DNA of 64,000 bases from contig NC_035172.2 in NCBI RefSeq assembly GCF_001659605.2, positions 31,547,342 to 31,611,341 on the forward strand, read 5' to 3'. Of the stretch, positions 11,301 to 22,143 are shown piece by piece. Numbering within the stretch: the first letter of the stretch is position 1; each line of letters opens with the position of its first letter. The position numbers and the translations under genes were made by a program. The notes under the pieces are model-generated. The model was not told the DNA's origin. It searched no databases and was given only the letters and a program-made list of their open reading frames with translations. The DNA comes from Manihot esculenta. Taxonomy: Eukaryota; Streptophyta; Magnoliopsida; Malpighiales; Euphorbiaceae.

Positions 11301-11481
11301 GATAGTGCATGCACAGGTTAAGCCTTGGTTCAGCAAAGAGTTTTTATTTTCACAGAAAATGTATCATGTATGAGTTTTACAGGTACACAGAGAGTATTGC
11401 AGGCTTGCTACGGGTTTTGGCGGCCTTAAGCCGACCTGAATCCTAGCGCCGGTGACGGTCCATTTTGGGGTCGTTACAGAT

Positions 11482-11494
11482 TGGTCTCAGAGCC
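11482..11494 (+). other. Primer-binding site of element B
   Basis: TGGTCTCAGAGCC starts three bases after the 5' LTR. It matches the TGGTATCAGAGCC of the siblings, complementary to the 3' end of initiator tRNA-Met, except for one A to C change at the fifth base. The change may weaken priming or reflect drift. Confidence 0.85.
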
Positions 11495-11692
11495 CTAGGT
11501 TTACATGATCGGACCTATAGAGACAGTGTCGGGCTCATAGAGAGTGGTCAAGCACAATAGGAAAGCATGTCCACTAGGATAGGGTGTTGCGTCCTATCTG
11601 TGATATTCCATGAGTTATGCATGTGCCTTATTGTTATGTGTTGTTTATGTGCTAAAGTGCTCTGTTATATGCTGTGTTTCCAGAGAGTAAAG

Positions 11693-12889
11693 ATGAGAGG
11701 AACTCGTCGATCAGCTCGATTGACTGGAGTCCCACCAGAGAATGAGAGACCAGCTACTCGTCCTCCTGCATTGCCAAGGGCAAGGTCGCAGAGATCTAGC
11801 AGGGAAGGTACGTCAATAGACCCTAGAAGGTCTGTCGACGAGAGCAGAAGAGGAACAGTGAGGGGAGGAAGATCAGAGGAAAGGATGGAAGCTATGGAGA
11901 TTGATCAGTCTAGAGATGATAGCATGGGTATAGGCAGTTTTGAGGAAGGTATGGGAGAGTCACAGGGAGGTGCTCAGACCTCAGGGTATCCGATGGGAGG
12001 TATGTCGGAGTACTCTAGTTTTGTCCCATATCCTTCTTACATGCCATATATGCCTTATCCTCCGTACTATCCACCATATCCTATGTATCCATCTTCCCCT
12101 ACCCATCCAAGTGCAGCACACCCAGAGCCAAATGACCCAGTACCACCACCAGAACCAATAGTCCCTGTTGACAGACATCAACCTAGCTCATCTGGAGGTA
12201 AAGTGCAAATGACGGAGTACTTGAAATTGGATGCTCCTAAATACAACACGGGAGATGATCCATTTGATTACCTCAGAGCAGTTAGGATGATAACTAGTGA
12301 GTTGGGAGCAGACGATAGGAGAGCCATTGAGATGGCAGGTTTCACATTAAAGTGTAAGAAAGCCAGAGAATGGTTTAAGAACTATGTGGAATCCAGAATG
12401 GACAGCATGTCATGGGGAGAGTTCGCCAATGAGTTTGCAGGGTGGGCTTTTCCTGACAGTTCTCGGGAACTGAAAGTGATAGAGTTCGAACAGTTGCGCC
12501 AGACAGATGAGATGAGTGTTGATGAATTTACAGATAAGTTCTTAGATTTGCTTCAGTATGTGGGTCAAGCCTATGATACTGATCAGAAGAAGGCAATGAG
12601 ATATACTATGAGATTGCATCCCAGGTATGCTTCCTTGATTCTTCCAGCAGAAAAGGAGAGTTTCCACACCATAGTAGACGCAGCCAGGAAAATGGAAGCT
12701 AGTGCCAATATTCAGAAACAATCAAAGGCACAGGCTTCGGGTTCTAAGGCCCCCAGTGCAGGCACGTCAGGCAGCAAGAGATGGGACAGAGCAAAAGGAA
12801 CAAAGAGTAAGTTCTGGAATAAAGTGAAGTCAGGTCTGGGAATAGGTAATGGCTCAAGCTCTGGCACAGCTCCAGTCTGCAGAAGATGA
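11693..12889 (+). CDS. Element B Gag (up to an in-frame TGA)
   Basis: Gag forms the nucleocapsid-like particle in the cytoplasm. I chose ATG 11693 because the conserved start [15 protein letters not shown] begins there in all copies; the frame is open further upstream to 11567. Order: a basic and Ser/Arg-rich N-terminus; a Pro/Tyr-rich linker ([19 protein letters not shown]) near residues 115-145; the capsid-like region with [34 protein letters not shown] and [20 protein letters not shown]; then a basic [13 protein letters not shown] segment. Reading stops at TGA 12887-12889, where siblings have a cysteine codon in a CxxCGxPHxGxC motif. Pol continues in the same frame, so this is one gag-pol gene with a nonsense change, or less likely a readthrough stop. 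Confidence 0.92.
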   Translation: MRGTRRSARLTGVPPENERPATRPPALPRARSQRSSREGTSIDPRRSVDESRRGTVRGGRSEERMEAMEIDQSRDDSMGIGSFEEGMGESQGGAQTSGYPMGGMSEYSSFVPYPSYMPYMPYPPYYPPYPMYPSSPTHPSAAHPEPNDPVPPPEPIVPVDRHQPSSSGGKVQMTEYLKLDAPKYNTGDDPFDYLRAVRMITSELGADDRRAIEMAGFTLKCKKAREWFKNYVESRMDSMSWGEFANEFAGWAFPDSSRELKVIEFEQLRQTDEMSVDEFTDKFLDLLQYVGQAYDTDQKKAMRYTMRLHPRYASLILPAEKESFHTIVDAARKMEASANIQKQSKAQASGSKAPSAGTSGSKRWDRAKGTKSKFWNKVKSGLGIGNGSSSGTAPVCRR

Positions 12890-12916
12890 GGAAAACCACA
12901 TGGCGGAGTTTGTCGG

Positions 12917-15900
12917 TTGGGATCTACAGCTTGTTTTCGCTGTGGACAGGAAGGGCATATTGCTCGGGATTGTCCGCAGGTGACTTTTGCACCATCCCAG
13001 CAGATGAGTTCAGGCAGTGTGGTACAGCCAGTTGTACGGCCAGCAGCTCCAGTCATGCCTCAGAGTAGTGGCAGAGGTAGAGGGAGAGGGGCAGCCTCTA
13101 CTTCAGCAGCAGGTTCCCGAGGTGGAAATCCGGTAGCCCCAGCACGGATTTTCACAGTGACACAGGAGGAGGCGAACATGTCGAACACAGTGGTGTCAAG
13201 TAATCTCATCATTGGGTGTTCAGATGTGTATGCTTTGATGGACCCCAGTGCTTCTCATTCCTTTATTGCTTCGAGAGCCATAGAGAGATTGGGTTTGATC
13301 AGTTCTGAGTTAGAGTATCCTCTCTGGGTCAGTGGACCTAAATGTGACCCATCAGTGGCAGTGTCAGTCTGTCGTTTCAGTCCAGTGTTTATAGAGGGTA
13401 GATACCTTCCAGCTGACCTTGTGGTTCTAGATTTGACGGATTTTGATGTCATTCTAGGGATGGATTGGTTATCTACATATAGTGCTACTTTGGACTGTAG
13501 AGAGAAGTTAGTGAGTCTCAGAGACCAGGATGGGTCAGAGTGTGTCTTCAGAGGAGACAGGAGAGGTACACCCAGAGGTATGATTTCAGCCCTTCAGGCT
13601 CGTCGTTTGCTTAGGAGGGGTTGTCAGGGGTTTCTAGCTCATGTGAGAGAGCTAGACAGTCAGGTGAGGGAACCAGCCGCAGTACCAGTCGTCCGAGAGT
13701 TTCTCGATGTGTTCCCAGACGATTTACCAGGACTCCCACCTGATAGGGAGATAGGGTTTGAAATTGAATTGCTGCCAGGTACCAGACCTATCTCTATTCC
13801 TCCCTACAGGATGGCACCAGCAGAGTTAAAAGAGTTAAAAGAACAGTTGCAGGACTTGGTAGATAAGGGTTTCATCTGCCCTAGTACCTCACCTTGGGGT
13901 GCTCCAGTGCTCTTTGTCAGAAAGAAGGATGGATCCCTCAGACTTTGTATCGACTACAGACAGTTGAACAAGGTCACTATCAAGAATAGGTATCCGCTAC
14001 CTAGGATTGATGATCTCTTTGACCAGCTAGCTGGAGCAGGTTGTTTCTCGAAAATAGATCTGAGATCCGGGTATCATCAGTTGAGAGTTAGAGAGGCAGA
14101 TGTGCCTAAGACAGCGTTCAGAACTAGATATGGGCATTATGAGTTCTTAGTGATGCCGTTCGGGTTGACTAACGCCCCTGCAGCATTCATGGATCTCATG
14201 AACAGAGTTTTCAGTGAGTTTCTGGATCACTTTGTCATTGTGTTCATTGATGACATCTTAGTGTATTCCAGAGATGCAGAGGAGCATGCCCAGCATCTGA
14301 GAATAGTTTTGCAGATACTGAGAGAGCATGGTTTGTATGCCAAGTTCTCAAAGTGTGAGTTTTGGTTGAGGAGCATTGCCTTTTTGGGACATGTGGTATC
14401 AGCAGAGGGTATTGAGGTAGACCCCAAGAAGATAGAGGCTGTAGCTAACTGGCCCAGACCCACGACAGTGACTGAGATTAAAAGCTTTCTGGGACTGGCA
14501 GATTACTACAGGAGGTTCGTTCAGAACTTCTCAAAGATAGCAGCTCCTATGACCAAACTAACTCAGAAAAACCAGAAGTTTGTCTGGTTAGACCAATGTG
14601 AAGAGAGCTTTGAAGAGCTCAAAAAGAGATTGACAACAGCACCAGTGCTAGCTCTGCCTGTGAGTAATGAGGATTTCACAGTATTCTGTGATGCATCTCG
14701 AATGGGATTGGGTTGTGTATTGATGCAGAGTGATAGGGTGATAGCTTATGCTTCGAGACAGTTGAAGAAGCACGAGTTGAATTACCCTACCCATGACCTC
14801 GAGATGGCAGCAGTTATCTTTGCACTTAAGATGTGGCGGCATTACCTCTACGGGGTTAAATGCGAGATCTTCACTGATCACAAGAGTTTACAGTACATCT
14901 TGAGTCAAAGAGAGCTGAATTTGAGGCAGAGAAGATGGGTAGAATTGCTCAGTGATTATGATTGTAAGATCCAATATCATCCGGGTAAGGCGAATGTTGT
15001 GGCAGACGCCCTAAGCCGGAAGTCACTAGGCAGTTTATCCCATATAGCAGCAGAGCGGAGACCAATAGTGATGGAGCTTTACAAGCTCTTAGACGACGGA
15101 TTACAGCTAGAGTTGTCTGGTACAGGCGCATTGATAGCACAAATGAGAGTGACACCTGTGTTTCTGGAGCAGATAGCTCAGAGACAGCATGAGGACCCTG
15201 AGTTGATGAAAATTGCCAGGACTGTTCAGTCAGGCAACAGTGCAGAGTTCAGATTTGACAGCAAAGGGATCATTCGCTATGGGCGTCGACTTTGTGTACC
15301 AGATAGGGGCAGTGTGAAGGAAGACATTATGAGGGAAGCTCATAATGCGAGGTATAGTGTTCACCCAGGAGCCACCAAGATGTATCAGGATCTGAAAAGG
15401 GTCTATTGGTGGCCAGCCATGAAGAAAGATGTGGCGCAGTTTGTGACAGCTTGTGAAGTTTGCCAGAGGGTGAAACTAGAGCATCAGAAACCAGCAGGAA
15501 TGCTTAACCCATTGCCGATTCCAGAGTGGAAATGGGAGAACATAGCCATGGATTTTGTAGTGGGTTTACCAGCAGCGTCCAACAGGATAGACTCTATATG
15601 GGTGATTGTGGACAGACTCACAAAATCTGCTCATTTTCTTCCAGTTCGGAGTAACTATTCTGTGGATAAGTTGGCACAGCTCTATCTGGATGAGATAGTG
15701 AGATTGCATGGGGTTCCAGTGTCGATAGTTTCAGACAGAGGACCTCAGTTTACCTCTAGATTTTGGCGAAGTCTGCAGAGTGCGATGGGCACGAGATTAG
15801 AGTTTAGCACTGCTTTCCACCCACAGACTGATGGACAGTCAGAGAGGACCATCCAGACCATAGAGGATATGCTTCGACTGTGTGTGTTAGACTTTGGCGG

Positions 15901-16585
15901 TTCTTGGAGGCAGCATCTACCTTTGGTGGAGTTTGCCTACAATAACAGCCATCATGCTAGCATTGGGATGGCTCCTTATGAAGCTTTGTATGGGAGGAAG
16001 TGCAGATCCCCTGTTTGTTGGGAAGAGATAGGAGAGAAGGCTCTTGCAGGGCCAGAGTTAGTAGAGATTACTAGTCGCGTAGTGCCCGTGATCAGAGATA
16101 GAATCAGGACAGCGCAGAGTAGACAGAAAAGTTATGCAGACGTTCGCAGGAAACAGTTAGAATTCCAAGAGGGTAGTATGGTATTGCTGAAAGTGTCTCC
16201 AATGAAAGGAGTGGTTCATTTTGGGAAGAAGGGTAAGTTAGCTCCACGGTACATTGGACCCTTTGAGATTTTGCAGAGGATCGGAAATGTGTCGTATAAG
16301 CTAGATTTGCCTGCTTCTATGGAGAGGATTCACCCGGTATTTCATGTTTCTATGCTACGGCAGTTTGTGTCAGATTCGAATCAGGTTCTGAGTGAGCCTG
16401 AGGTGGAGATTCAGACAGATCTCACCTATATAGAGCAGCCAGTGCGGATTCTGGACACACAGATCAAACAGCTAAGGAACAAGGAGATTCCGATGGTGAA
16501 AGTTCTATGGAACCACCATAATCTAGAAGAGTGCACCTGGGAGACGCGGGAGTCTATGCTCCAGCAGTATCCATATTTATTTTGA
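12917..16585 (+). CDS. Element B Pol: knuckle, protease, RT, RNase H, integrase, chromodomain-like tail
   Basis: This is in the same frame as gag, with no stop between 12890 and its end; 12917 is only the first ATG. Order: CCHC knuckle [14 protein letters not shown]; Gly/Arg-rich linker; aspartic protease [11 protein letters not shown], where siblings read DPGASHSF (AGT at 13247-13249 replaces a glycine codon); RT from [14 protein letters not shown] to the catalytic FIDD at 14243-14254; RNase H with [13 protein letters not shown] and TDHKSLQYI; integrase zinc region [18 protein letters not shown] with paired cysteines; catalytic D at 15551, D at 15734 and E at 15842 (35 residues between the last two); and a chromodomain-like tail from about 16384 ([16 protein letters not shown]). 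It converts element RNA to cDNA and integrates it. The size fits a complete Pol, but the protease change probably abolishes processing. Confidence 0.95.
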   Translation: MGSTACFRCGQEGHIARDCPQVTFAPSQQMSSGSVVQPVVRPAAPVMPQSSGRGRGRGAASTSAAGSRGGNPVAPARIFTVTQEEANMSNTVVSSNLIIGCSDVYALMDPSASHSFIASRAIERLGLISSELEYPLWVSGPKCDPSVAVSVCRFSPVFIEGRYLPADLVVLDLTDFDVILGMDWLSTYSATLDCREKLVSLRDQDGSECVFRGDRRGTPRGMISALQARRLLRRGCQGFLAHVRELDSQVREPAAVPVVREFLDVFPDDLPGLPPDREIGFEIELLPGTRPISIPPYRMAPAELKELKEQLQDLVDKGFICPSTSPWGAPVLFVRKKDGSLRLCIDYRQLNKVTIKNRYPLPRIDDLFDQLAGAGCFSKIDLRSGYHQLRVREADVPKTAFRTRYGHYEFLVMPFGLTNAPAAFMDLMNRVFSEFLDHFVIVFIDDILVYSRDAEEHAQHLRIVLQILREHGLYAKFSKCEFWLRSIAFLGHVVSAEGIEVDPKKIEAVANWPRPTTVTEIKSFLGLADYYRRFVQNFSKIAAPMTKLTQKNQKFVWLDQCEESFEELKKRLTTAPVLALPVSNEDFTVFCDASRMGLGCVLMQSDRVIAYASRQLKKHELNYPTHDLEMAAVIFALKMWRHYLYGVKCEIFTDHKSLQYILSQRELNLRQRRWVELLSDYDCKIQYHPGKANVVADALSRKSLGSLSHIAAERRPIVMELYKLLDDGLQLELSGTGALIAQMRVTPVFLEQIAQRQHEDPELMKIARTVQSGNSAEFRFDSKGIIRYGRRLCVPDRGSVKEDIMREAHNARYSVHPGATKMYQDLKRVYWWPAMKKDVAQFVTACEVCQRVKLEHQKPAGMLNPLPIPEWKWENIAMDFVVGLPAASNRIDSIWVIVDRLTKSAHFLPVRSNYSVDKLAQLYLDEIVRLHGVPVSIVSDRGPQFTSRFWRSLQSAMGTRLEFSTAFHPQTDGQSERTIQTIEDMLRLCVLDFGGSWRQHLPLVEFAYNNSHHASIGMAPYEALYGRKCRSPVCWEEIGEKALAGPELVEITSRVVPVIRDRIRTAQSRQKSYADVRRKQLEFQEGSMVLLKVSPMKGVVHFGKKGKLAPRYIGPFEILQRIGNVSYKLDLPASMERIHPVFHVSMLRQFVSDSNQVLSEPEVEIQTDLTYIEQPVRILDTQIKQLRNKEIPMVKVLWNHHNLEECTWETRESMLQQYPYLF

Positions 16586-16645
16586 GGTTAGTTTCCTCCA
16601 GTTTATGTGTTATTGGTTTTCGAATCATTCGAGGACGAATGCTTT

Positions 16646-16659
16646 TAAGGGGGGGAGAA
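16646..16659 (+). other. Polypurine tract of element B
   Basis: The purine run TAAGGGGGGGAGAA abuts the 3' LTR. Confidence 0.92.
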
Positions 16660-18968
16660 TGTAATACCCGGCTAGAATCCGGCATCGGAATTCCTGTCGT
16701 CCAGTGGAATCCGGGGTGTCGGACTTCTAGAGGAGGGTAGGATTTATGTTTTACTATGTGTTATGATGTGTGTTAATATGGTAAAGTCAAATGGAATTAA
16801 GTTTTGAGCTGAAATGACCCAAGGCTGATGAGCCAAGTTCGGCCGTCGAAGGGAAGTTCGGCCGCCAAAAGTGCCCAATGTTCGGCTGCCGTTGCATGGT
16901 TTTGCATGCGCTTCGGCAGCCGAAGCTGAGTCGGCCAGCCAGCGTTTGGGCATCCTTAGTCAGCATTTTGGACAGGTGTTGGCTCCAAACCCTGTCCAGA
17001 AGATTGGCCACGTCTCCCATGCTTTATTTGCTCAGTTTGAGCAGCTCATGCACGAATTAGCTCGTGTTCAAAAGAGTTTGAAAGTTTTGACGAAAAACCT
17101 AGGTTTTGAGAGTTTGAGAGGGTGAAGAGAGTTGATTCGTTTCCCTTTGTTCAGGGTGTTTATCTTCTTATGACAGGAGGTAAGTGATGCTTTTGAACCT
17201 GTTTATATGTGTTCTGAAGGTTTTATAGGATTTATGAAGAGAGAGGCATGTTTGGTGGTTTTGATGATTTATGTATGTATATATGTTTATGTGTTATGTT
17301 TGATTTGTTGTTTGGGGTTATTAGATAGTTTTGGACCCCTGTGAACATATACTTGCGTATATGTGTGTGGAATAGTTGAAGTATGCATGTTTGGAGATGT
17401 TGAAGGGAAGGAGGAGCTTGGTTTGCCGTCGGGCTGAGTTCTGGATGAACTCAGGTTCGGCAGCCGAAGGTTCATTCGGCCGCCGAACCTCTTGCATGGT
17501 GGCTTAGGCTGCCACAGCTTGCCCCCGCGAGTTTTACATGTTCGGCTCTGTTTGGGGACTTCGGCCGCCGAAGGTGCCGCCGAAGGTTAGAGACTTTCGT
17601 CTCTGGAATGCCTTTTGGCCCCCGAAACTTGCCCCCGAAAGGGTTCGGCCGCCGAAGCTTGAGATTCGGCCGCCGAAGGTGCTTGAGTTTCGTCTCTGGA
17701 GAAGACGTTCGGCCGCCGAATCCGCCGCCGAAAGTGTTCTGTCCAGCCTTCTTTTGCATGCTTTGTATGGATAGTTGAGTGAGTTGAAAGGGATTCTTGG
17801 GGAGTGTAATAGAGGTATTCAGAAGCTAGCTTGGTCCCTCATTTGCATTTATCTGTATCTGTACAGACCAGAGGAACCAGAGAGAGCAGCAGTGAGTACT
17901 GCTCCAGAGTTTTCAGAGCCTACTCAGTCAGTCAGTCCAGTTAGCCAGAGGTGAGTGGAACTAAATTTAATCTTTTAATTGGAACATGAAATGCTTTTAG
18001 CATCAGTCATGCATCATGAGTATACCATAGGTTGATTGCATTAGTATCCACGAATATGTTGCATTGCATAGTTATCTGTTGATGTGAGTAAATGCTGAAT
18101 GATCCAATAGTCACAGACAGGAAGTCCAGGAGCCTCTGACTACGCCCTGGCAAGTATAGTAAAGACCAGGAGCCTTTGACTATGCCCTGGCAGGTATAGT
18201 AAAGACCAGGAGCCTTTGACTACGCCCTGGCAATGGTAAGTACAGAGGTGTTATATACACATATACATATATGACATGAAGACCAGGTGCTCGATTCTAC
18301 GCCCTGGCACAGAGTTACTGGGACTATGTGGTGACAGGTTTACTCTTGGTGTGGTTTATCTGTGTTGTGACGCATTTCATGAGATCATGTTTTACTGAGA
18401 TATTTTACTGTTCTACTCACTGGGCTATAGAGCTCATCCCACTCCCTTAACCCCAGTTTTGCAGGTTCAGTGGTCAGTGTACAGGGACAGTTCAGCAAAG
18501 TACAGAAAGAGTAAAAGAGCTTGTAATAGTATAGAGTGGACATGTAAATTGTAAAGAGATGTTATAGTTGTGTATAACGTTAGAGTTGTGCTTGACTTAG
18601 TTGTATTGTGTTGTAAAGCTTTTGTTACATACATGATCTGTATATGTATATATGTTTTATCACCAGGCTTAACAGGTATGAGTTAACCCATCTAGAGCAA
18701 GCTCTAGTCAGGGGTACAGAGTACAGAGTACAGAGTACAGAGTACAGAGTATAGAGTACAGAGTACAGAGTACAGAGTACAGAGTACAGAGATAGTGCAT
18801 GCACAGGTTAAGCCTTGGTTCAGCAAAGAGTTTTTATTTTCACAGAAAATGTATCATGTATGAGTTTTACAGGTACACAGAGAGTATTGCAGGCTTGCTA
18901 CGGGTTCTGGCGGCCTTAAGCCGACCTGAATCCTAGCGCCGGTGACGGTCCATTTTGGGGTCGTTACA
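16660..18968 (+). repeat. Element B 3' LTR
   Basis: 2309 bp, 42 bp longer than the 5' copy; the whole difference is six extra 7-bp units at 18714-18790. Several palindromes here have lost CpGs (TTCGGCCGTCGAA, TTCGGCCGCCAAA near 16846-16868). Confidence 0.96.
18714..18790. repeat. 7-bp repeat array, eleven units
   Basis: Eleven units of GTACAGA, the sixth being GTATAGA. Five units are present in the 5' LTR. Confidence 0.95.
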
Positions 18969-18973
18969 CTACG

Positions 18974-19040
18974 GGTCCCGGCGGCCTTAAGTCGACCCGG
19001 ATCCTAGCGCCGGTAGCGGTCCGATTTTCAGGTCGTTACA
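18974..19040 (+). repeat. Element A 5' LTR, last 67 bp
   Basis: This continues the A LTR after element B, ending GGTCGTTACA. It joins 9211 once one copy of CTACG is removed. Confidence 0.93.
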
Positions 19041-19043
19041 GAA

Positions 19044-19056
19044 TGGTATCAGAGCC
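19044..19056 (+). other. Primer-binding site of element A
   Basis: TGGTATCAGAGCC starts three bases after the LTR and is complementary to the 3' end of initiator tRNA-Met. Confidence 0.92.
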
Positions 19057-19302
19057 CTAGGTTCATATGGTCGGACCTAGAGTGTCGGGCTCATAGAGGT
19101 TATAGAAGGTCAAGCACAATAGGAAGATCATGTCCACTAGGATAGGATGTGGAGTCCTGTCTTACATGATGATGTGAAATGCCATGATTATATGCATGTG
19201 CATTAATGATATGCTATGATGTGTGATGCGGGTTCATGTGTGCCCACATGAACCATATGATGCTAATGTTTATGTGATGTGTACTATTTTTCAGAAAACA
19301 GG

Positions 19303-22140
19303 ATGAGAGGAACTCGTCGATCAGCAAGATTGACTGGAGTACCACCTGAGGATGAGGGCACGAGCGCCCGTCCTCCAGCATTGCCTAGGGCAATGTCTAG
19401 TAGGTCTATCAGAGAAAGAGCAGTAAGAGACCCTAGAAGGTCTTTGGATCTGGGTAGAAGCAGATCAGTCAGAGGAACAGTTCAGGGAGGAGCTTCAGAG
19501 GACATGGGGGATGATATGGATGTAGAGCAGAGGAGGGATGGCAGTTTGGGAGTTAGCATGTCAGAAGAGGGAATGGGAGAATCCCAAGGAGGCACTCAGG
19601 CCTCGGGATTTGTTCAGCCACCTTACTACCCACCCTTCTCACAAGATCCCGGGTATTCGATGGGAGGTACATCGGATTACCCTAGCTTCACCCCTTATCC
19701 CACACAGATGCCATACCCACCCTACTACCCACCATATTCACAATACCCAATGTATCCACCCCCACCTTACTATCCAAATCTAGCAAACCCTACCCCAGGG
19801 GATGCTGCACCTCCTCCTCCTCCAGCAGAACCAGCAGCCCCAGTTGCTCAACCTTCTAGACCTAGCTCAGCCAGTGGGAGCAAGGTCAAGATGACCGACT
19901 ACATGAAGTTGGGTGCTCCCCAGTATGAAAAGGGGGATGACCCGTTTGTGTATCTTGAGAGGGTCAAGGTGATCACAGATGAGATTGGGGCTGACGATAG
20001 TAGAGCCATTCGGATGGCTGGGTTCACGCTTAAGTGCAAGAAGGCACGAGAGTGGTTCAAGAATTATGTGAACCCGAAAGTGGATAGCATGTCTTGGGAG
20101 GAATTTGCAAACGAGTTTGCAGGATGGGCTTTCCCAGATAGTTCAAGGGAGCTGAAGATGATAGAGTTTGAGCAGTTGAGGCAGACCGATGATATGAGTA
20201 TAGAGGAGTTCACAGACAGATTCTTGGAGCTGTTGCCATTTGCAGGGCAAAACCTTGACACAGACCAGAAAAGGTCAAGGAGGTATATCATGAAACTCCA
20301 CTCCAGATATTCCTCCTTGATCCAGTCAGCAGATAGGGAGAGCTTCCATGCCATAGTGGATATGGCTCGGAAAATGGAGGCCAGTGCCATCGTTCAGGGG
20401 ACAGTTAAGCAGTCAGTGGCACAACCTTCTGGTTCTAAGACCCCAGGCTCTTCTTCTTTTAGTGCAGCAGCTTCAGGTAGCAAGAGGTGGAGCAGTACCA
20501 CCAAGAAGCCGAAGAAGAACAAATTTTGGAACAAGGTCAAGTCCAGTCTGGGACTAGGGAGTGGCGCGAGTTCTGGTGCGGATAATGCAGTATGCAAGAA
20601 GTGTGGGAGACCGCACAAGGGAGTATGTCTGGTTGGGACGACAGCCTGCTTCAGATGTGGGCAAGAGGGACACATGGCTCGGGAGTGTCCTAGGGCAGTT
20701 TTTGGAGCACAGTCTCAGCAGATAGCTTCTGGTAGTGTGGCTCAGCCAGCAGCTCCAGCCACGACTCAGGCCAGTGGCAGAGGTAGAGGGAGAGGAGCAG
20801 CCTCTTCTTCAGCGGGTTTCAGAGGTGAAGGTCCATCAGCTCCAGCACGGATCTTCACAATGACTCAGCAGGAGGCAGATGCATCTAACACCGTGGTGGC
20901 AGGTAATTTAGTCATTGGTTGTTCAGATGTGTATGCCTTGATGGACCCTGGTGCATCTCATTCTTTTATAGCTCCGAGAGCCGTTCAGAGGTTGGGGTTG
21001 ATGATCTCTGAGTTAGAGTGTCCTCTCTGGGTCAGTGGGCCCAAGTGTGACCCATCAGTGGCAGAGTCAGTCTGCCAGTGTAGTCCTGTGTTTGTTGAGG
21101 GAAGATGCTTGTCCGCCGACCTGGTGGTTCTAGACTTGACAAACTTTGACGTCATTCTAGGGATGGACTGGTTATCTACCCATGGTGCTACCTTGGACTG
21201 CAGGGACAAGGTAGTCAGGTTCAGAGGTCAGGATGGGTCAGAGGTTATCTTCAGGGGAGACAGGAGGGGTACACCTAGAGGTCTGATATCAGCTCTTCAG
21301 GCTCGTAGGTTGCTTAGGAAGGGATGTCAGGGGTATTTGGCTCATGTGAGAGAGCTTAGCAGTCAGGTTAGAGAACCCGCCTCGGTGCCAGTGGTTAGAG
21401 AGTTTCTAGATGTCTTTCCAGACGAGCTGCCAGGTTTACCACCTGCTAGGGAGATAAAGTTCGAGATAGAATTGATGCCTGGAACCCGACCGATCTCTAT
21501 CCCTCCCTACAGGATGGCTCCAGCTGAGTTGAAGGAATTGAAAGAACAGTTGCAAGAGCTGGTAGAAAAGGGCTTCATCCGACCGAGCACTTCACCTTGG
21601 GGTGCACCAGTTTTGTTTGTGAGAAAGAAGGATGGATCCCTTAGACTTTGTATCGACTACAGGCAGTTGAACAAAGTCACTACCAAGAATAAGTACCCAT
21701 TGCCAAGGATCGACGATATATTTGACCAGCTAGCTGGAGCAGGTTGTTTCTCCAAAATAGATCTGAGATCGGGGTACCATCAGTTGAGGATCAGAGAAGA
21801 TGATGTGCCAAAGACAGCTTTCAGGACCAGATATGGGCATTTTGAGTTCCTTGTAATGCCGTTCGGGTTAACCAACGCCCCTGCAACATTCATGGATCTC
21901 ATGAACAGAGTGTTTAGCCAGTACCTGGATCACTTCGTTATTGTCTTTATAGATGATATCTTAGTGTATTCTAGGAATGCAGAGGAGCATGCCCATCATC
22001 TGAGGTTGGTTCTGCAGACCTTGAGGGAACATGGCTTGTATGCCAAGTTCTCTAAGTGTGAGTTCTGGCTGAGGAGCATTTCGTTCTTGGGGCATGTAGT
22101 GTCAGAAAATGGAATAGAGGTGGACCCCAAGAAGACATAA
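19303..22140 (+). CDS. Element A Gag-protease-RT, ends at a premature TAA
   Basis: Starts at the conserved [15 protein letters not shown]; the frame is open from 19279. Order: Pro/Tyr-rich linker; capsid-like region ([49 protein letters not shown]); first cysteine motif [12 protein letters not shown]; knuckle [14 protein letters not shown]; protease [13 protein letters not shown] with [18 protein letters not shown] and catalytic FIDD near 21948-21959. The TAA at 22138-22140 falls in the RT connection, where siblings read [10 protein letters not shown]; two or more bases differ there. The gene continues in the same frame from 22144. Just upstream of the start, TTTTTCAG resembles a splice acceptor. 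Role: particle formation, polyprotein processing and reverse transcription. Confidence 0.93.
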   Translation: MRGTRRSARLTGVPPEDEGTSARPPALPRAMSSRSIRERAVRDPRRSLDLGRSRSVRGTVQGGASEDMGDDMDVEQRRDGSLGVSMSEEGMGESQGGTQASGFVQPPYYPPFSQDPGYSMGGTSDYPSFTPYPTQMPYPPYYPPYSQYPMYPPPPYYPNLANPTPGDAAPPPPPAEPAAPVAQPSRPSSASGSKVKMTDYMKLGAPQYEKGDDPFVYLERVKVITDEIGADDSRAIRMAGFTLKCKKAREWFKNYVNPKVDSMSWEEFANEFAGWAFPDSSRELKMIEFEQLRQTDDMSIEEFTDRFLELLPFAGQNLDTDQKRSRRYIMKLHSRYSSLIQSADRESFHAIVDMARKMEASAIVQGTVKQSVAQPSGSKTPGSSSFSAAASGSKRWSSTTKKPKKNKFWNKVKSSLGLGSGASSGADNAVCKKCGRPHKGVCLVGTTACFRCGQEGHMARECPRAVFGAQSQQIASGSVAQPAAPATTQASGRGRGRGAASSSAGFRGEGPSAPARIFTMTQQEADASNTVVAGNLVIGCSDVYALMDPGASHSFIAPRAVQRLGLMISELECPLWVSGPKCDPSVAESVCQCSPVFVEGRCLSADLVVLDLTNFDVILGMDWLSTHGATLDCRDKVVRFRGQDGSEVIFRGDRRGTPRGLISALQARRLLRKGCQGYLAHVRELSSQVREPASVPVVREFLDVFPDELPGLPPAREIKFEIELMPGTRPISIPPYRMAPAELKELKEQLQELVEKGFIRPSTSPWGAPVLFVRKKDGSLRLCIDYRQLNKVTTKNKYPLPRIDDIFDQLAGAGCFSKIDLRSGYHQLRIREDDVPKTAFRTRYGHFEFLVMPFGLTNAPATFMDLMNRVFSQYLDHFVIVFIDDILVYSRNAEEHAHHLRLVLQTLREHGLYAKFSKCEFWLRSISFLGHVVSENGIEVDPKKT

Positions 22141-22143
22141 ACT

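Larger units (their letters stand above)
9212..11478 (+). repeat. Element B 5' LTR
   Basis: The LTR has TG...CA ends (TGTAATACC... TCGTTACA). It contains palindrome clusters near 9394-9480 and 10010-10290, donor-like GGAG/GTAAGT at 9732, an exon-like block at 10419-10502, four hairpin units at about 10675-10862 and five copies of GTACAGA at 11266-11300. At the place where sibling LTRs have CCACTATAAAAGGGTCC this LTR has CCAGCGTTTGGGCATCC, so the TATA box is absent. Confidence 0.96.
9212..18968 (+). mobile_element. Element B: full-length chromovirus inside the 5' LTR of A
   Basis: B is 9757 bp, plus strand, with LTRs at 9212-11478 and 16660-18968 and perfect CTACG duplications at 9207-9211 and 18969-18973. 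It belongs to a different LTR subfamily (TGTAATACCCGGCTAGAATC) from its host A. By eye the two LTRs differ at only about fifteen substitutions plus a 7-bp repeat expansion, so it is one of the youngest insertions here. Gag and pol lie in one frame broken by a single TGA, making it the most complete element wholly contained in the window. The protease active-site glycine codon is also changed. Confidence 0.97.

Noticed and set aside
12887..12916. Programmed gag-pol readthrough at the TGA of element B
   Set aside because: Sibling copies have an uninterrupted frame with a conserved cysteine codon at this place, so a private nonsense change is more likely.
19041..19060. tRNA gene at the TGGTATCAGAGCC sites
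   Set aside because: Only the short complement of a tRNA 3' end is present; this is a primer-binding site, not a tRNA gene.
20064..20675. Antisense open frames opposite gag and pol (also near 14227-14463, 22465-22683, 31212-31463, 50009-50260, 63672-63923)
   Set aside because: They recur opposite the same conserved coding segments in each copy, as expected from codon use on the sense strand; there is no independent evidence of genes.
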